Positions 4,865-13,377 of a stretch of DNA of 22,458 nt are shown here, in pieces. Source of the stretch: a virus; IMG/VR virus record IMGVR_UViG_3300023184_000559, positions 1 to 22,458 of that record; one strand, given 5' to 3'. The translations under genes and the position numbers were made by a program. Position 1 is the first letter of the stretch. Every line of letters begins with the position of its first letter. The notes beneath the pieces are model-generated. The model was not told where the DNA came from. It saw only the letters and a program-made list of their open reading frames with translations, and searched no databases.

Positions 4865-6380
4865 AGCCTTAAAACTGACCCCAGAACAGCTATTTAAGCT
4901 GCGGCAAGCGTTGCCGACCATGCCCGAAAAGCAAAAAAGGCGAGTTCTTGAGCTTTTGAAGGCCTATGACACTCAAATAACCCAGAATTTGGGTAAGGAG
5001 AGCTTTCTTGACTTCGTTAAACACGTCTACCCCGGATACAAGGTGGGACCTCATCATCTCAAACTGGCTCAAATATTTGAAGACATTGCCGCCGGGAAGA
5101 AAAAGAGGGTAATAGTTAACATTGCTCCCCGTCACGGCAAGTCAGAACTTATCTCATACCTTGCCCCAGCATGGTTTCTAGGTAAATACCCCCAAAAGAA
5201 GATCATTATGTCCTCCCACACAGCGGATTTGGCTGTGAACTTTGGTCGGCGCGTGCGAAATTTGGTTGGTTCAGAGTCATACCGTGACATATTTCCGCAA
5301 ATAGAACTGCAAGCAGATAGTAAATCTGCATCACGATGGGGGACAAACTTCAATGGTGAGTATTTTGCTATTGGTGTGGGTGGCGCTCTTGCTGGTAGGG
5401 GCGCGGATTTATTTATCATTGATGACCCCCACTCTGAACAAGAAGCGAAGACAGGTCGTCCAGATGTATTTCTTCCTGCTTGGGATTGGTTCCAGTCTGG
5501 TCCTCTCCAGCGTCTTATGCCGGGAGGCGCAATTATTGTTGTGATGACTCGTTGGTCCAAGCTGGACCTAACAGGGCAAATTGTTACCCAGATGGGGCGA
5601 GATGATGGTGTTGACCAGTGGGAAGTGGTTGAGTTTCCCGCTATTAAGGATGATGGAGAAGCGCTATGGCCTGAGTTCTGGCCTGTAGAGGAATTGCTTG
5701 CTAAGAAGGCTGGACTGGACGTGCGTTATTGGAATGCACAATACATGCAAAACCCAGTATCAGAAGAAGGTGCGCTTATTAAACGGGAATGGTGGAAAAT
5801 ATGGGATAAAGAAACTCCTCCTGTATGTGAATTTACTATTATGAGCTTGGATGCGGCACAGGAAGCCAATAACCGAGCAGATTACAACGCATTAACTACT
5901 TGGGGCGTCTTTTTTAATGATGAAACTAACAATTTTGCCATTATTTTGCTCAATGCTATAAAGAAGCGGATGGAGTATCCAGAGCTTAAAAAGTTAGTAT
6001 TAGAAGAGTATAAAGAGTGGCAACCTGATGCGTTTATGGTTGAGAAAAAGTCCAACGGCTCGGCGTTGTATCAGGAATTTAGGCGTATGGGTGTACCCGT
6101 GGGGGAGTTTACCCCCGGCAAAGGGCAAGATAAGATTGCACGGGTCAATGCAGTGAGCGACTTGTTTGCTTCTGGCATAGTATGGGCACCGGATCGCAGG
6201 TGGGCCAAGGAAGTTATTGAGGAATGCAATGATTTCCCTAGCGGTGCTAACGATGACTTGGTAGACTCGACTACCTTAGCATTATTAAGGTTTAGGCAAG
6301 GCGGATTTTTACGTCTCCCTTCGGATGAGCCGGAGGATGATTTCTTGTACAGAGCCCGCAAAAAAGCGGCGTACTACTAA
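4857..6380 (+). CDS. terL: Terminase large subunit (packaging ATPase and nuclease)
   Basis: A 507-residue protein of normal length for the family. It powers DNA translocation into the prohead and cuts the concatemer. The ATPase half has a Walker A-like PRHGKSE at about residues 91-97, Walker B LFIIDD at 185-190 and the coupling motif TRW at 231-233. The nuclease half has the acidic residues expected of an RNase H-like fold: Asp in SLDAAQE (about 332), Glu in MVEKKSNG (about 396) and Asp in NDDLVD (about 466-470). The start is GTG at 4857, inside the end of the previous gene, with GAGG ten bases upstream, so translation is coupled. It is followed after six bases by the portal gene. Confidence 0.96.
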   Translation: MSEALKLTPEQLFKLRQALPTMPEKQKRRVLELLKAYDTQITQNLGKESFLDFVKHVYPGYKVGPHHLKLAQIFEDIAAGKKKRVIVNIAPRHGKSELISYLAPAWFLGKYPQKKIIMSSHTADLAVNFGRRVRNLVGSESYRDIFPQIELQADSKSASRWGTNFNGEYFAIGVGGALAGRGADLFIIDDPHSEQEAKTGRPDVFLPAWDWFQSGPLQRLMPGGAIIVVMTRWSKLDLTGQIVTQMGRDDGVDQWEVVEFPAIKDDGEALWPEFWPVEELLAKKAGLDVRYWNAQYMQNPVSEEGALIKREWWKIWDKETPPVCEFTIMSLDAAQEANNRADYNALTTWGVFFNDETNNFAIILLNAIKKRMEYPELKKLVLEEYKEWQPDAFMVEKKSNGSALYQEFRRMGVPVGEFTPGKGQDKIARVNAVSDLFASGIVWAPDRRWAKEVIEECNDFPSGANDDLVDSTTLALLRFRQGGFLRLPSDEPEDDFLYRARKKAAYY

Positions 6381-6386
6381 GGATAA

Positions 6387-8915
6387 ATGATGGCTACTAA
6401 TATGGACAGAGCGTTATACGCTGCTCCCCAAGGACTTGACCAGATCAATAATGATGAGGAAGAGCCGATACAGATCACTATTGAAGACCCAGAGGCGGTA
6501 GATATTGAGGGTCCGGGCTTTGATATGCACATGGAGAAAGCTGAGCAAGACGAAGAAGATTTTGATGAAAACTTAGCAGAAGCGATGGATGAGGGTGACC
6601 TAGAGCAGTTAGCTGGGGACCTTATCGAAGACTATGAAGCAGATATTTCTAGTCGCAAGGACTGGATACAAACATACGTTGACGGCCTACAGTTACTGGG
6701 CCTAAAACTAGAAGAGCGTACGGAGCCGTGGCCCGGCGCTTGTGGCGTCTACCACCCGTTATTGGCTGAAGCTGTTGTGAAGTTCCAAGCTGAGACCATG
6801 ATGGAGACGTTCCCAGCAGCAGGTCCGGTCAAGACCCAGATCATTGGGAAAGAGACGACTGAAAAGAAAGAAGCTGCTGAGCGAGTTCAGAATGACATGA
6901 ACTACCAGCTAACCGACGTGATGATCGAGTTTAGGCCCGAGCATGAGCGCATGTTGTGGGGCTTGGGACTTGCTGGCAATGCGTTCAAGAAGGTGTATTT
7001 TGATCCGGGCTTAGACCGTCAGACATCTATGTACGTGCCTGCGGAAGATGTGGTTGTGCCATACGGTGCTTCAAGCATTGACTCCTCAGAGCGGGTTACG
7101 CACGTGATGCGTAAGACCAAGAATGAGTTACGCCGCCTTCAGCATGACGGGTTCTACAGAAATGTGGACCTAGGTGATCCCATCAACATGATGGACGACA
7201 TTGAGAAGAAGATTGCAGAGAAGCTGGGCTTTCGGGCTACGGCAGATAACCGCTATAAGTTCTTGGAAATGCAAGTTGACCTAGACCTCAAGGGTTACGA
7301 GCATAAAGACGAGAAGGGCAAGAAGACAGGCATTGCGCTGCCGTACATTGTCACCATAGAGAAGGGCACTGGCGAGGTGCTGGCGATACGGCGTAACTGG
7401 AGACCCGAGGATGACACACATCAGAAACGCGCTCACTTTGTGCATTACCCATACATTCCGGGTTTTGGGTTTTATGCTTTCGGCCTCATACATCTTATTG
7501 GCGCTTACTCTAAGTCTAGTACTAGTATCTTGCGGCAACTTGTTGATGCTGGCACTCTCTCTAATCTTCCGGGGGGATTTAAAACTCGTGGGCTTCGTAC
7601 GAAAGGGGACGACACGCCCATCTCGCCGGGGGAGTTCCGCGACGTAGATGTACCTAGTGGCACTATCAGGGATAACCTGATGGCGCTTCCCTACAAGGAG
7701 CCTAGCCAAGTGCTGATGGCTCTGTTGGGGCAGATGATCGAAGAGGGGCGCAGCTTTGCGGGGTCTATGGACCTGAACGCATCGGACATGTCTGCACAGG
7801 CTCCAGTGGGCACTACGCTGGCTATTCTTGAGCGTAGCCTAAAGACTATGAGTGCCGTGCAGGCGCGCATCCACTACGCGATGAAGCAGGAGTTTAAGCT
7901 TCTCAAAGAGATCATCCGTGACTACACCCCACCAGACTACAGCTACGAGCCAGAAGAAGGTGACCGCAAGGCTAAGCAGTCTGACTACGACATGGTGGAC
8001 GTTATCCCTGTTAGCGACCCCAACGCCACTACTATGGCTCAGAAGGTTGTTCAGTATCAGGCCGCTCTCCAGTTAGCGCAGACTGCTCCTCAGTTGTATG
8101 ACCTTCCGGTGTTACATCGTCAGATGTTAGATGTCCTTGGCATTAAGAATTACCAGAAGCTCGTGCCAGTTGAGGACGACATGAAGCCGCGTGACCCTGT
8201 AACGGAGAACATGAACATTCTCAAGAACAAGCCGGTCAAGGCGTTTTTGTATCAGGACCACAAGTCGCATATCGCGGTTCACATGGCGATGGCGCAAGAC
8301 CCGCATATCCAGCAGTTGATAAGTCAGAACCCGCAGTTGGCCCAGCAAATAATGGCAGCGGGATCGGCACACATTGCAGATCACTTGGGTATGGAGATGC
8401 GTAAGCAGATGGAGCAGGCGATGGGTCAACCCCTACCGGCTTACGAGGATGACGAGGATGAGGTGATGATGTCTCCAGAGATGGAGGTTCGTGTATCTCA
8501 GATGGCAGCGCAGGCGGCGCAGCAACTACTTCAGCAGCATCAGCAAGAGGCTCAGCAGCAGAAGAACCAACAGCAGTCGCAAGACCCGCTCATTCAGTTG
8601 CAGCAGAAAGAGCTTGAGATCAAGCAAGGTGAGTTGCAGCGCAAGCAGGCCAAAGACCAAGCTGATATGCAGGCCAAGATGGCGCAGATTGACGTTGAGT
8701 TAAAGCGTATTGAGGCTAACCAAGAGACTGACGGAGCCAAGCTAGCACTACAGCAACGCACCGCAGATAACCAACGTGAGCAGCAGCATGAAGCTAGCGG
8801 GTTCCAAGCTGGATTGGAGATGCGCAAGCATCAACAACAGCTATCGCATCAGGCTGAGATGGCTCAGGCACAGCGAGAAGCACAAGCGGGGAAACCCGCA
8901 AAGAAAGGTGAATGA
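6387..8915 (+). CDS. Portal protein, 842 aa
   Basis: The portal forms the dodecameric ring at the packaging vertex through which DNA enters and leaves. Position straight after the terminase, large size and the segment KLEERTEPWPGACGVYHPLL with AVVKFQAETMMETFPAAG just after it fit the long portal type seen in P22-like and other podoviruses. Residues 1-85 are highly acidic. The core runs to about 640. The last ~150 residues are a Gln-rich coiled coil (QQLLQQHQQEAQQQ) that probably forms a barrel or extension inside the capsid. Start is ATG-ATG at 6387/6390 after AAGGAT. It overlaps the next gene by ATGA. Confidence 0.92.
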   Translation: MMATNMDRALYAAPQGLDQINNDEEEPIQITIEDPEAVDIEGPGFDMHMEKAEQDEEDFDENLAEAMDEGDLEQLAGDLIEDYEADISSRKDWIQTYVDGLQLLGLKLEERTEPWPGACGVYHPLLAEAVVKFQAETMMETFPAAGPVKTQIIGKETTEKKEAAERVQNDMNYQLTDVMIEFRPEHERMLWGLGLAGNAFKKVYFDPGLDRQTSMYVPAEDVVVPYGASSIDSSERVTHVMRKTKNELRRLQHDGFYRNVDLGDPINMMDDIEKKIAEKLGFRATADNRYKFLEMQVDLDLKGYEHKDEKGKKTGIALPYIVTIEKGTGEVLAIRRNWRPEDDTHQKRAHFVHYPYIPGFGFYAFGLIHLIGAYSKSSTSILRQLVDAGTLSNLPGGFKTRGLRTKGDDTPISPGEFRDVDVPSGTIRDNLMALPYKEPSQVLMALLGQMIEEGRSFAGSMDLNASDMSAQAPVGTTLAILERSLKTMSAVQARIHYAMKQEFKLLKEIIRDYTPPDYSYEPEEGDRKAKQSDYDMVDVIPVSDPNATTMAQKVVQYQAALQLAQTAPQLYDLPVLHRQMLDVLGIKNYQKLVPVEDDMKPRDPVTENMNILKNKPVKAFLYQDHKSHIAVHMAMAQDPHIQQLISQNPQLAQQIMAAGSAHIADHLGMEMRKQMEQAMGQPLPAYEDDEDEVMMSPEMEVRVSQMAAQAAQQLLQQHQQEAQQQKNQQQSQDPLIQLQQKELEIKQGELQRKQAKDQADMQAKMAQIDVELKRIEANQETDGAKLALQQRTADNQREQQHEASGFQAGLEMRKHQQQLSHQAEMAQAQREAQAGKPAKKGE

Positions 8916-9118
8916 TGTACGAGACGCACAAGTTACTCGGAGTCATTAATGAACGAATTGACGAAGGAGTCAAACAGATCGAAGAGGCTCTAGCGGCTAA
9001 GGCTGCTAAGAGCTTTGACGAGTATTGCGAGATGTGTGGGGTTATTAGAGGTCTGCTCACCGCCCGCTCTTATCTATCAGACCTCACACACCAACTGGAG
9101 AAATCAGACGATGAATGA
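8912..9118 (+). CDS. Hypothetical helical protein, 68 aa
   Basis: Starts within the portal stop (ATGA) with AAGGTG upstream; ends eight bases inside the next gene. The protein is two amphipathic helices with a CEMC pair near residue 36 and an acidic C-terminus. No function is recognised. Its tight coupling to the portal and the GroES-like gene suggests a minor role in head assembly. Confidence 0.75.
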   Translation: MMYETHKLLGVINERIDEGVKQIEEALAAKAAKSFDEYCEMCGVIRGLLTARSYLSDLTHQLEKSDDE

Positions 9119-9515
9119 TATTGATCTAAGCAAAGCGGTGGACCTGTCCGCTGTAATGCACAAAGCAGCAGAAGAGAAAGCAAAGCAGTTACCCGTGCCC
9201 TCGGGCTATCGGATTCTGTGCGCGATCCCAGAAGCTGAGAAGGAGTATGAAGGTAGTGGGTTAGTTAAGGCAGATGAGACTATGCGCAACGAGGAGCTAC
9301 TGACTACAGTACTGTTTGTTGTTGATTTAGGCCCAGACTGCTACAAAGATGCAACTAGGTTCCCAACTGGACCTTGGTGCAAAAAAGGTGATTTTGTCTT
9401 GGTTCGGCCCCACGCTGGCACTCGACTACTCATCCATGACCGTGAATTTCGCATCATTAACGACGATTCTGTCGAGGGTGTTGTAGAAGACCCACGGGGT
9501 ATTAAACGCAAATAG
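9111..9515 (+). CDS. GroES-like co-chaperonin fold protein, 134 aa
   Basis: ATG 9111 is chosen over an upstream in-frame ATG at 9015 because GGAG lies ten bases before it and the extension would be antisense in character. From about residue 28 the protein follows the order of GroES/Cpn10: a first strand PSGYRILCAIPE, a flexible segment with GSGLVKADE in the place of the GroES mobile loop (which carries Gly-Gly-Ile-Val-Leu), then LFVVDLGPD, KKGDFVLVRPHAGT and a final FRIINDDSVEGVVEDP. GroES caps GroEL and helps fold capsid proteins; T4 gp31 is a known phage version. No GroEL is in the window, so it would work with the host chaperonin. It sits between portal and scaffold, upstream of the capsid gene. 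The match is by pattern only. Confidence 0.65.
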   Translation: MNDIDLSKAVDLSAVMHKAAEEKAKQLPVPSGYRILCAIPEAEKEYEGSGLVKADETMRNEELLTTVLFVVDLGPDCYKDATRFPTGPWCKKGDFVLVRPHAGTRLLIHDREFRIINDDSVEGVVEDPRGIKRK

Positions 9516-9523
9516 GAGCGCAC

Positions 9524-10492
9524 ATGGCTACATTTAAAGGCGAAGAGTATAAGTTTCCTGACGAGATTGACTCCGAAGAGAAACTGGAAGTTACTATCCA
9601 AGAGGACGATGATGACATTAAAGTCGAAGTCGTTGACGATACACCTAAAGAAGACCGGCATATTGATCCGCTGCCGGAGGCTATTAAGGAAGACCTTGAG
9701 AAAGCCGACGAGTCTGCTGACTATTCTAAGAATGTAAAGCAGAAGTTTACTCAGTATAAAAAGGCTTGGCACGACGAGCGTAGGGCTAAAGAAGCTGCAC
9801 TTCGGGAGCAGCAAGAGGCCTTGACGGCGGCGCAGCGCGTCCTTGATGAGAATCGTAGGCTAAAGAATCTACTCCAAAACGGAGAGAAAGAGCTTATTTC
9901 TACTTATCAAAGTTCCGCCCAAATGGAGTTGGATAAGGCTGAGCGGGCTTATAGAGAGGCCTATGACTCGGGCGATTCTGATAAAGTACTAGCGGCGCAG
10001 CGCGAGATGATTCGTGCTGAAATGAAACTAGATAAGACTAAAAATTTCCGTCCCACTGTACAAGTTGACGAAAATGAGGTACAAACTACCCCACAGCAGC
10101 AAGTTAGCCAGCAAATGGACCCGAAAGTGGCAAACTGGGTGTCCAGAAACCCTTGGTTTGTAGCGCAGGATAAGTTTGCGATGCGCAAATATGCCGAAGG
10201 TGTCCATGAGGAGCTTGCTGCTAAGTATGGTAGAGCATTCGTAGGTACTGATGAGTATTTCACTAGTATCGACAAAGAAGTACAACGTAGATTCCCAGAA
10301 GAATTTACGGCTTCTAAAAACGATGATGGCGGTAAGCCTCAACGTACAAGACCAAGTACGGTAGTAGCGCCTGCAAAGCGCAGTACCGCACCGAAACAAG
10401 TTGTGATGACTAAATCACAGGTTGCTTTGGCTAAAAAACTTGGATTAACCAACGAGCAATATGCTCGTGAATTTACAAAATTGGAGGCCTAA
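9524..10492 (+). CDS. Probable scaffolding protein, 322 aa
   Basis: Lies between portal and capsid genes, the usual place of the scaffold that guides prohead assembly. Residues 1-75 are very acidic (EDDDDIKVEVVDD). Residues 75-175 form a long coiled coil (EAALREQQEALTAAQRVLDE). The middle contains NPWFVAQDKFAMRKYAEG, and the C-terminus is basic and helical (KSQVALAKKLGLTNEQYA), as expected for a capsid-binding tail. Start ATG 9524 after GGAG. No protease active site is visible. Confidence 0.75.
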   Translation: MATFKGEEYKFPDEIDSEEKLEVTIQEDDDDIKVEVVDDTPKEDRHIDPLPEAIKEDLEKADESADYSKNVKQKFTQYKKAWHDERRAKEAALREQQEALTAAQRVLDENRRLKNLLQNGEKELISTYQSSAQMELDKAERAYREAYDSGDSDKVLAAQREMIRAEMKLDKTKNFRPTVQVDENEVQTTPQQQVSQQMDPKVANWVSRNPWFVAQDKFAMRKYAEGVHEELAAKYGRAFVGTDEYFTSIDKEVQRRFPEEFTASKNDDGGKPQRTRPSTVVAPAKRSTAPKQVVMTKSQVALAKKLGLTNEQYAREFTKLEA

Positions 10493-10494
10493 AA

Positions 10495-10944
10495 ATGGCT
10501 GAGAACAGATTACAACGCGAGATGACTGCACGGGTGATGGATGAGCGTCCTAAACAATGGATGCAAGCTGAATTGCTACCAGAACCTGATAAACAGCCGG
10601 GCTATGCGTACAGGTGGATTCGGGTTTCTACTTTGAATCAAGCTGATCCTCGTAATATCTCGGGTAAACTCCGGGAAGGATGGGAACCAGTCGGGCTTGA
10701 AGAGCAGCCTAAATTCAAGTTAATGGTCGATCCCGGTAGTCGATTTAAAGACAATATTGAGGTCGGCGGGTTATTGCTCTGCAAGACGCCACAAGAATTT
10801 GTTGAACAACGTGATGCGCATTTCGCAAAACAATCACAAATGCAAGTGGAAGCTGTAGACAATACCATGATGCGCCAGAGTGACCCGAGGATGCCAATGT
10901 TTAAAGAGCGGAAATCTTCGACGAGCTTTGGAAAAGGTATTTAA
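10495..10944 (+). CDS. Conserved phage head-module protein, 149 aa
   Basis: The ribosome site GGAGG is inside the end of the scaffold gene, and the ATG follows two bases after its stop. The central region (GYAYRWIRVSTLNQADPRN, KLREGWEPVGLEE, VGGLLLCKTPQEF) resembles a small conserved protein I remember from marine and freshwater phages just before the capsid gene. Its function is unknown. The C-terminus is polar and probably disordered. A minor head component or assembly factor is likely from position. Confidence 0.7.
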   Translation: MAENRLQREMTARVMDERPKQWMQAELLPEPDKQPGYAYRWIRVSTLNQADPRNISGKLREGWEPVGLEEQPKFKLMVDPGSRFKDNIEVGGLLLCKTPQEFVEQRDAHFAKQSQMQVEAVDNTMMRQSDPRMPMFKERKSSTSFGKGI

Positions 10945-10962
10945 TTAATTAGGAGTCCTTAA

Positions 10963-11787
10963 ATGGCTTATCCATCTGTCGATGCGGCTTACGGTTACAA
11001 ACCCGTAAACCTAATTGGCGGTCAAGTGTTTGCTGGATCAACTCGGAATCTTCCTGTCCAGTACAACTACGGAACCGCTTTGTACTATGGTGATTTAGTC
11101 ACCCTGTCGGCTGGTTATGTTGTAATTGCAACTTACCCTGTTAGCACTACCAATACTACTGTTGGTGTGTTCTTGGGCTGCTATTACACCAATCCAACGA
11201 CCAAGCAACGTCAATACTCACAGTATTATCCCGGTAGCGTGACTGCTGGCGATATCACTGCAATCGTTGGCGATGATCCTGACCAAGTAATCCGTTGTGC
11301 GGTTACTACTGGCGCTTCTGCTACTACCATTGGATCGGCTTCGTCGATTCTGGTTGGCGTGAACATGGCTGGTAATACCCTGACTGGTTCTGCTTCCACT
11401 GGTAACGGTGCAGGCGCTGTTGTTGCGGCTTCGGCTACGACTTCTGGCGGTGGCTTCCGTGTCCTCAATCTGGTTCCTGATACCCAAATCAGCACTTCCT
11501 GCACTTATGTGTCTGGCGGCGCTGCTTCGGCAACTTCGGTTGTTGTATCTGGCCTGACTGTTGGACAGTATCTGCCTGTTGGTACTGATGTGTTTAACTT
11601 GGTAAGCGGTCAACTGCAATTTACTGGCTCTACGCTAAGTTCTGCATCGACTGTAACTACCACCGGTAGCACGACTCTGACCATTACTTCGGTTACTACC
11701 GCAGTTGCTGGCACCGTTGTGTTGGTTCAAAGCCCTGAAGTGTTGGTTAAATTCAACTTCGGTGCCCATCGCTACTACGTAGCATAA
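10963..11787 (+). CDS. Probable capsid decoration or structural protein, 274 aa
   Basis: Directly before the capsid gene with a strong AGGAG site. The N-terminus (SVDAAYGYKPVNLIGGQVFAGSTRNLPV) is followed by a compact beta segment with YYGDLVTLSAGYVVIA. After about residue 130 it is an almost pure Ser/Thr/Gly/Ala/Val beta-rich stretch, ending in a more ordered VLVKFNFGAHRYYVA. This fits a decoration protein with an Ig-like or fibrous domain on the capsid surface, but no family is assigned. Confidence 0.6.
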   Translation: MAYPSVDAAYGYKPVNLIGGQVFAGSTRNLPVQYNYGTALYYGDLVTLSAGYVVIATYPVSTTNTTVGVFLGCYYTNPTTKQRQYSQYYPGSVTAGDITAIVGDDPDQVIRCAVTTGASATTIGSASSILVGVNMAGNTLTGSASTGNGAGAVVAASATTSGGGFRVLNLVPDTQISTSCTYVSGGAASATSVVVSGLTVGQYLPVGTDVFNLVSGQLQFTGSTLSSASTVTTTGSTTLTITSVTTAVAGTVVLVQSPEVLVKFNFGAHRYYVA

Positions 11788-11800
11788 GGAGTAACTTAAA

Positions 11801-12712
11801 ATGGCTATTTCACGCGCACAGCTACTTAAAGAGTTGCTCCCCGGACTGAATGCATTGTTTGGTTTGGAGTATGCAACGTATCAAGAAGAGCACAAAGAAC
11901 TCTATGAAACTGAGACTTCTGAGCGTTCCTTCGAAGAAGAGACCAAGCTATCTGGCTTCTCTGCTGCACCTGTTAAAAACGAGGGTTCTGCCATCGCTTA
12001 TGACAATGCACAAGAAGCATGGACTGCACGCTACAACCACGAAACCATTGCTTTGGGCTTCTCCCTAACGGAAGAGGCAATCGAAGACAATCTGTATGAC
12101 AGCTTGTCCGCTCGTTACACCAAATCGCTGGCCCGTGGTATGGCGTACACCAAACAGGTTAAGGCTGCATCCGTTATCAACAATGGCTTCTCCTCGGCTT
12201 ATCCCGGCGGCGATGGCGTTGCTCTGTTTAGCGCTTCGCATCCCTTGATCTCTGGTGGCACTAACAGCAATCGCCCAGCTACCGCCGCTGACCTGAACGA
12301 GACTTCTTTGGAAGCCGCCGTTATTCAGATCGCAGCTTGGACTGATGAGCGTGGTCTGTTGATCGCTGCTAAGCCCAAGAAGCTTATCGTACCTCCTGCT
12401 CTGCAATTCGTTGCTACCCGTCTGTTGGAAACCAGCCTGCGTGTTGGTACTACCGATAACGATATTAACGCTATCAAGAACAATGGTTCGATTCCTGAAG
12501 GCTACACCATCAATCACTACCTGACCGATAACAACGGTTGGTATTTGACTACTGATGTACCTAACGGTATGAAGCACTTCGTTCGTACTCCGCTGGCTAA
12601 CAGCATGGACGGCGACTTTGATACTGGCAACGTCCGTTACAAGTCTCGTGAGCGTTACAGCTTCGGCTGGTCTGACCCTCTGGGAATGTTCGGTTCGCCC
12701 GGCTCGTCCTAA
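11801..12712 (+). CDS. Major capsid protein (Mu gpT-like HK97 fold), 303 aa
   Basis: This is the main building block of the icosahedral head. The start MAISRAQLLKELLPGLNALF, the segment ERSFEEETKLSGFSAAPVKN, the motif ALFSASHPLISGGTNSN and the C-terminal VRYKSRERYSFGWSDPLGMF are typical of Mu-like major head proteins and the many environmental phage relatives. About 300 residues is normal for this group. There is a strong AAGGAG site, and an intrinsic terminator follows directly, so this message segment may accumulate. Confidence 0.88.
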   Translation: MAISRAQLLKELLPGLNALFGLEYATYQEEHKELYETETSERSFEEETKLSGFSAAPVKNEGSAIAYDNAQEAWTARYNHETIALGFSLTEEAIEDNLYDSLSARYTKSLARGMAYTKQVKAASVINNGFSSAYPGGDGVALFSASHPLISGGTNSNRPATAADLNETSLEAAVIQIAAWTDERGLLIAAKPKKLIVPPALQFVATRLLETSLRVGTTDNDINAIKNNGSIPEGYTINHYLTDNNGWYLTTDVPNGMKHFVRTPLANSMDGDFDTGNVRYKSRERYSFGWSDPLGMFGSPGSS

Positions 12713-12721
12713 TCGGACATG

Positions 12722-12753
12722 GAAAAGGGGCGCCTTGTGCCCCTTTTCTTTTT
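12722..12753 (+). terminator. Intrinsic terminator after the capsid gene
   Basis: A perfect 10-bp stem GAAAAGGGGC / GCCCCTTTTC (12722-12731 with 12739-12748), 7-base loop, then five T. It probably reduces, rather than fully stops, transcription into the downstream tail genes. Confidence 0.88.
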
Positions 12754-12757
12754 AGTG

Positions 12758-12851
12758 TATATTGCAGCTAATCCGGGCTTTCCGGTGCATCAAACAGTCC
12801 CGGCTGACGACATACCGATTGATGTACCTAACTTGTATGTAAGGATTTATC
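12758..12851 (+). promoter_or_regulatory. Folded leader upstream of the 12852 gene, with a possible weak promoter
   Basis: GGTGCATCAA (12784-12793) pairs with TTGATGTACC (12819-12828), giving 10 pairs with one G-U. The 25-base loop contains CCCGG (12799-12803), which can pair with CCGGG upstream at 12773-12777 and so make a pseudoknot. TATATT at 12758-12763 could be a -10 box 17 bp after a poor TTGTGC -35 that lies within the terminator. AAGGAT is the ribosome site of the next gene. Confidence 0.45.
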
Positions 12852-13334
12852 ATGGGATTCGCAACTCACCTTGGCCCTTGGCTCTTGGGCACGGTTAAAA
12901 ACACCACCGGCACGACTGCTGGAACCATCCGCAATATGGGCGCAACCGTTGTTACTCAAACAGCGCCTACAACCGTTAGCGATACCACTGCTACTACGTT
13001 GTTTGTCTTGCCCGCTGGCGCAATCATTAACAACTTTATTGTGAACATTACCACCGCTTATGCAGGCACTACTGGTAACACAATTACTGTAAAGATTGGT
13101 TCTACGACTTTGGGTACTGTTGGTGGCGCTACTACTACGCCTTTGTCTGTAGGCCGCGCAACATTTACCATTACTGATGCAAGCATTGCTACTTACGAAA
13201 ACGTAGGTTCTACTGATGCAATCGTTACGGTAACGTATGCTTGCGCTGGTACTGCCAGCGGCGGTGCTGCTAGTGTTACTTGTGTGTACACAGTTCGCGG
13301 CTCTGACGGCGTTGCTAACCCAACTTCTGTTTAA
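12852..13334 (+). CDS. Small beta-rich structural protein, 160 aa
   Basis: The N-terminus GFATHLGPWLLGTVKNTTGTT looks like a capsid- or tail-docking peptide. The rest is a Thr/Ala/Gly-rich beta protein with LFVLPAGAIINNFIVNITTAY and NTITVKIGSTTLGTV, ending in a strand-rich CVYTVRGSDG. This fits a head fibre or decoration protein. Start ATG 12852 after AAGGAT. It follows the capsid terminator with its own folded leader. Function is inferred from composition and neighbours only. Confidence 0.7.
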   Translation: MGFATHLGPWLLGTVKNTTGTTAGTIRNMGATVVTQTAPTTVSDTTATTLFVLPAGAIINNFIVNITTAYAGTTGNTITVKIGSTTLGTVGGATTTPLSVGRATFTITDASIATYENVGSTDAIVTVTYACAGTASGGAASVTCVYTVRGSDGVANPTSV

Positions 13335-13341
13335 TTAATCT

Positions 13342-13365
13342 CAGGGGCTTTGGCCCCTGCTTTAT
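13342..13365 (+). terminator. Terminator-like hairpin before the 13378 gene
   Basis: Perfect 7-bp stem CAGGGGC / GCCCCTG (13342-13348 with 13353-13359) with loop TTTG, followed by a short, interrupted T tract (CTTTAT). The next ribosome site AGGAG lies at 13366-13370, so the hairpin may be a weak terminator, an attenuator or a processing site. Confidence 0.55.
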
Positions 13366-13377
13366 AGGAGATTGATT

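Noticed and set aside
7281-7709. 142-codon frame antisense to the portal gene
   Set aside because: The portal frame is well supported by position and motifs; the antisense frame has no start signal.
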